From Methylacidiphilum sp. (GTDB lineage Bacteria > Verrucomicrobiota > Verrucomicrobiia > CAIQCK01): a stretch of 10,207 nt of DNA. Below are positions 8,050-10,207 of this stretch, one piece after another; positions within the stretch are counted from its first letter, which is position 1; every line of letters begins with the position of its first letter. Under the pieces are notes generated by a model that searched no databases, had not been told where the DNA came from, and was given only the letters and a program-made list of their open reading frames with translations. The translations under genes were made by a program, and so were the position numbers. The DNA is taken from contig DYDC01000075.1 of the NCBI GenBank assembly GCA_020718125.1, forward strand, positions 1-10,207. Reading direction: 5' to 3'.

Positions 8050-8065
8050 GTGGAATCTATTCCAC
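8050..8065. repeat. Perfect 16-bp palindrome between genes
   Basis: GTGGAAT and ATTCCAC flank CT, giving perfect seven-base arms. It abuts the bulged hairpin at 8026-8049. It could be part of a compound terminator or a dimeric-protein operator for plsY. No transcription factor is suggested by the sequence alone. Confidence 0.5.
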
Positions 8066-8099
8066 CCCGATCCCCGCAATCGCGCATCCCACCCTGATC

Positions 8100-9581
8100 T
8101 CACCCCTTGAACGTCGGCAGGAAGCGGTAGTAAACCTCCAGCATCATGCACAGCAGCGTGGTGTGATACACCGCCTGGTCTTTCGGGTTGGTGACCTGCC
8201 GCCAGCCGGTTGCCGGCGGCCCGCCGGGAGGTCCCGGCACCGGCCACGCCCCGTCCGCCTTCTGGTAGCGGACGATCTCCTCACGGAACATGCGGTTCCA
8301 TGCGGTCCAGTAGCTGCCGCCAGCCTGGAAGAGGGCCTGCGTGACATAATACCACATGTAGCTGCTGCCCTCGTTGCCTTTCTCAAAGACGCACTTATAG
8401 TCGTTCATGTTCCGCAGGCCGCCCCTGGCCTCCTTGGAGTCACCCGCTCCGATGAATTGGAGGCAAAGCACACCCACGCCGACCAGCGCGGGAGAGCCGC
8501 CACCCCTGACTGAATAGCCAAACGTGTGTTTCTTGTCGTCATAGACGGCCCGCAGGAACTCCAAGGCCTTCTGCATGGACGCGTCAATCCCCCGCACTTT
8601 CACGCCCGCCATCTTGGCCGCCTTGAGCGCCTGGACGTTCCAGCCGGTGATGGACGTGTCGCCGCCGGGCCGTTTCGGGTCATCGTGGCCGTTCTTGTTG
8701 TAGCCGTAATCCCACGATCCGTTCGGCGCCTGGTTGCTCACGATGAGTTGCACCGCGCCCTCCAGCACCGTCAACAGGTCGCTGATATGTGTCAGCGCAT
8801 AGTCCTCCGCCAACGCATACGTCGCGATCGCGTGCTGATACTCCACGTGCTCACTGGCCAGCTTGTTCTTGTTCTTCTTGCCGGCCTCCATCAGCCACTG
8901 CACGCCCTTCTGCACCGTCTCGCCATACGCCTGGCTGTCCTGCCGCTCGCCGTGCGCCAGGTATGTCAACAGCGCCAAGCCCGTCATCGCCGGCCGGTAA
9001 TGTCCGCCCCACGAACCGTCCGGGTTTTGGTTCGTCTTCAACCACTCCAACGCCCGGATCACCGCGCCCTCGCCCTGTTTCGTGCCGCCGTATTGGCCCA
9101 TCATGGCGCCCCGCGCATTGCCTGTCATACGGTTCACGTAAATGCCGGACACTTTCACGTTGGAAAGGTTCTTCACCATGCTCCGGGAAATGTCTCCCGC
9201 CACCGGCGCCGGAACCGGCGCGGCGATCGCCACGGCGGTCGGGGTCGGCAACGGGGCCGCGACAGTGATCGGACGGGCCGAAGCGGCTGAGGCGGTCTTT
9301 GGGGTCTTGCTCTCCGCCATCTTGTCTTCTTTTCGCTGTTCTGGCGACGGTGGCGGCGGCACATTCTCCGCGCCCTTTGCGGCGGGCGCGGGCGCCAGAA
9401 AGACGGCGACATTGCCTGCCTGCGTGCGCGTCACCTCGTATGTGCCGAACAGGAGGACGAACAGCATGTGCAACAACAGCGCGATCAGATAGAACGGCAC
9501 ACTGCGGAATCGCGTCAGGATGACATCTGTCCACGCTTGGTGGTTCAACCAGGAAGATGCAGATTGTTCAGGCGCTCGCAT
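8100..9581 (-). CDS. Membrane-anchored squalene-cyclase/prenyltransferase-like alpha-toroid protein
   Basis: A 493-residue protein. Basic residues precede one strongly hydrophobic helix (about 29-47, YLIALLLHMLFVLLFG), so the remainder should lie outside the cytoplasm. A low-complexity Pro/Ala linker (about 64-128, with PPPPSP) follows, then a domain of helical repeats at about 170-490. The repeats carry QW-like turns: QNPDGSWGG (185-193), QAPNGSWDYG (284-293) and KADGAWP (441-447). This places it in the squalene-hopene cyclase/prenyltransferase toroid superfamily. The catalytic DxDD of cyclases is not seen; GGDTSITGW (307-315) occupies the closest-looking region. I therefore do not call it a hopanoid enzyme. 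The N-terminal plan recalls TonB-like proteins. The ATG at 9581 was chosen because upstream reading enters the insertion sequence; its ribosome site is weak. Substrate and role are unknown. Confidence 0.8.
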   Translation of the reverse strand: MRAPEQSASSWLNHQAWTDVILTRFRSVPFYLIALLLHMLFVLLFGTYEVTRTQAGNVAVFLAPAPAAKGAENVPPPPSPEQRKEDKMAESKTPKTASAASARPITVAAPLPTPTAVAIAAPVPAPVAGDISRSMVKNLSNVKVSGIYVNRMTGNARGAMMGQYGGTKQGEGAVIRALEWLKTNQNPDGSWGGHYRPAMTGLALLTYLAHGERQDSQAYGETVQKGVQWLMEAGKKNKNKLASEHVEYQHAIATYALAEDYALTHISDLLTVLEGAVQLIVSNQAPNGSWDYGYNKNGHDDPKRPGGDTSITGWNVQALKAAKMAGVKVRGIDASMQKALEFLRAVYDDKKHTFGYSVRGGGSPALVGVGVLCLQFIGAGDSKEARGGLRNMNDYKCVFEKGNEGSSYMWYYVTQALFQAGGSYWTAWNRMFREEIVRYQKADGAWPVPGPPGGPPATGWRQVTNPKDQAVYHTTLLCMMLEVYYRFLPTFKG

Positions 9582-9630
9582 CGCGCGCCAAATTACTGAG
9601 CCAGACCCCGACCGGCAAGCAGTTTTCTCA

Positions 9631-9648
9631 GGGCGCAACTCGGCGCCC
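9631..9648. repeat. Short inverted repeat at the insertion-sequence end region
   Basis: GGGCGC and GCGCCC form perfect six-base arms around AACTCG, seven bases outside the transposase stop. No T-run follows on either strand, so it is unlikely to be an intrinsic terminator. It may be subterminal structure of the insertion sequence; the element's other end is outside the window, so the terminal repeats cannot be paired. Confidence 0.3.
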
Positions 9649-9654
9649 GCGCCA

Positions 9655-10207
9655 TCAAGCCGTAAGCCGGAGTTCATCCCAGTGACCGTTGTCGCGAGCT
9701 TCTTCCAAAGCATCCAGATGCCGCAGACCACCGCGGGTCCAGAACTGTCCGGGGCGCTCGCGCCGGCATTGCCGCCGCCGGCACGCCGTCTCCACCGCCG
9801 CGCTGCCAATCGGCCAGCCTCGCCGCGCCACCGTTTCGTAGTCCATCCGACACGCTTGTGACGCAAAATAATTCCGTTCCCGCCGCACCGCCGCCCCACT
9901 CTGCCCGCGCTGCCGGGGCAACGCCGCGATCCGCCGCAGCACGGCTTCTTCTCCTCCATGTCGCACCTGATGCAGCACTCGCTCCACCCACCGCCGCCGC
10001 GCCGGCTCATCCTTCGGGTGCAACGCCTCGCCCAGCGCCCAGAGATGTTGGCTGGCATGGTGGAAGTCCAACAACTGCCGCGCCTGCTTCCACCGATCGG
10101 TCACGACATTCCAGACCCACGGCGCCCCATCGGCCAGTGCCAGTGCCGTCGGCGCACGGGTTGGAACTTTCTCCACCGGCAGTTGTTCAAGCCGGGTCTG
10201 GGTCTGC
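9655..10207 (-). CDS. ISKra4-type transposase, C-terminal part (cut by the window edge)
   Basis: The reading frame is open to the window edge, giving 183 C-terminal residues, so the true start lies outside; the GTG at 10176 is internal. Marks of the ISKra4 DDE transposases are ALADGAPWVWN (an Asp of the catalytic triad), LDFHHASQHLWALGEAL, NYFASQACRMDY, and the terminal block GWPIGSAAVETACRRRQC with the probable catalytic Glu, then RPGQFWT and EEARDNGHWDEL. The visible part is undamaged. SAAVE replaces the SGAVE I expect in the family. The IS end must fall between this stop and the toroid-protein gene, within about 70 bases, so the element sits directly upstream of that gene. Confidence 0.9.
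   Translation of the reverse strand, partial: QTQTRLEQLPVEKVPTRAPTALALADGAPWVWNVVTDRWKQARQLLDFHHASQHLWALGEALHPKDEPARRRWVERVLHQVRHGGEEAVLRRIAALPRQRGQSGAAVRRERNYFASQACRMDYETVARRGWPIGSAAVETACRRRQCRRERPGQFWTRGGLRHLDALEEARDNGHWDELRLTA

Larger units (their letters stand above)
9582..10207 (-). mobile_element. Partial ISKra4-family insertion sequence, 3' side
   Basis: The element is inferred from the transposase; its boundary is approximate. The 3' end lies somewhere in 9582-9654, because the next gene looks intact from 9581. No terminal inverted repeat or target duplication can be shown with only one end in view. The element is in the same orientation as the genes downstream, so outward transcription could reach the toroid-protein gene. 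Confidence 0.6.

Noticed and set aside
8100..9581. Squalene-hopene cyclase making hopanoids.
   Set aside because: No DxDD motif, a domain shorter than true cyclases, and an N-terminal membrane anchor with a linker; only the fold resemblance is supported.
9631..9648. GC-rich hairpin as an intrinsic terminator of the transposase gene.
   Set aside because: On the minus strand the following bases are TGAGAAAACT, with no T-run.
9582..10058. N-terminal extension of the toroid protein to 652 residues.
   Set aside because: This part overlaps the conserved transposase in another frame and is rich in Arg/Gly/Trp without motifs, so the start at 9581 is preferred.

Overview
The window is GC-rich bacterial chromosome with every recognised gene on the minus strand, so gene order reads from high to low coordinates. 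I think the source is a verrucomicrobial or planctomycete-like bacterium, most likely Verrucomicrobiota. The reasons are the membrane-anchored squalene-cyclase-fold protein, the SUF layout and an extragenic repeat style I associate with that phylum. No rRNA or marker gene is present to prove it.

Right edge (about 9582-10207): the 3' part of an ISKra4-type transposase, running off the window. Next (8100-9581) is a predicted inner-membrane protein: one transmembrane helix, a proline/alanine-rich linker, then a squalene-hopene-cyclase/prenyltransferase-like alpha-toroid domain. The intergenic stretch 8000-8099 holds two abutting inverted repeats, probably a terminator and possibly an operator. 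Then comes a two-gene lipid operon, plsY-gpsA, overlapping by ATGA. PlsY acylates glycerol-3-phosphate and GpsA makes that substrate.

From 6326 down to 163 lies a complete iron-sulfur cluster assembly operon: sufC-sufB-sufD-sufS-Rieske ferredoxin-sufU-fur/perR-like. SufBCD form the scaffold complex, SufS supplies persulfide sulfur, SufU should accept that sulfur, and the Rieske protein is a candidate electron carrier or client. The last gene is a Fur-superfamily metalloregulator. A good sigma70-like promoter (TTGACG-N16-TATATT) precedes sufC. A Fur/PerR-like 7-1-7 inverted repeat sits at the predicted transcription start, which suggests the operon is controlled by its own last gene. IscR and SufR are absent from the window.

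Left edge (1-162): no convincing gene, but three short stem-loops in a row (1-12, 35-54, 67-80), probably a dispersed extragenic repeat and perhaps the operon's end. I saw no tRNA, rRNA, CRISPR array or clearly new defence system. The points most worth a second look are the SUF control circuit with its embedded Rieske gene and the membrane-anchored toroid protein beside the insertion sequence.
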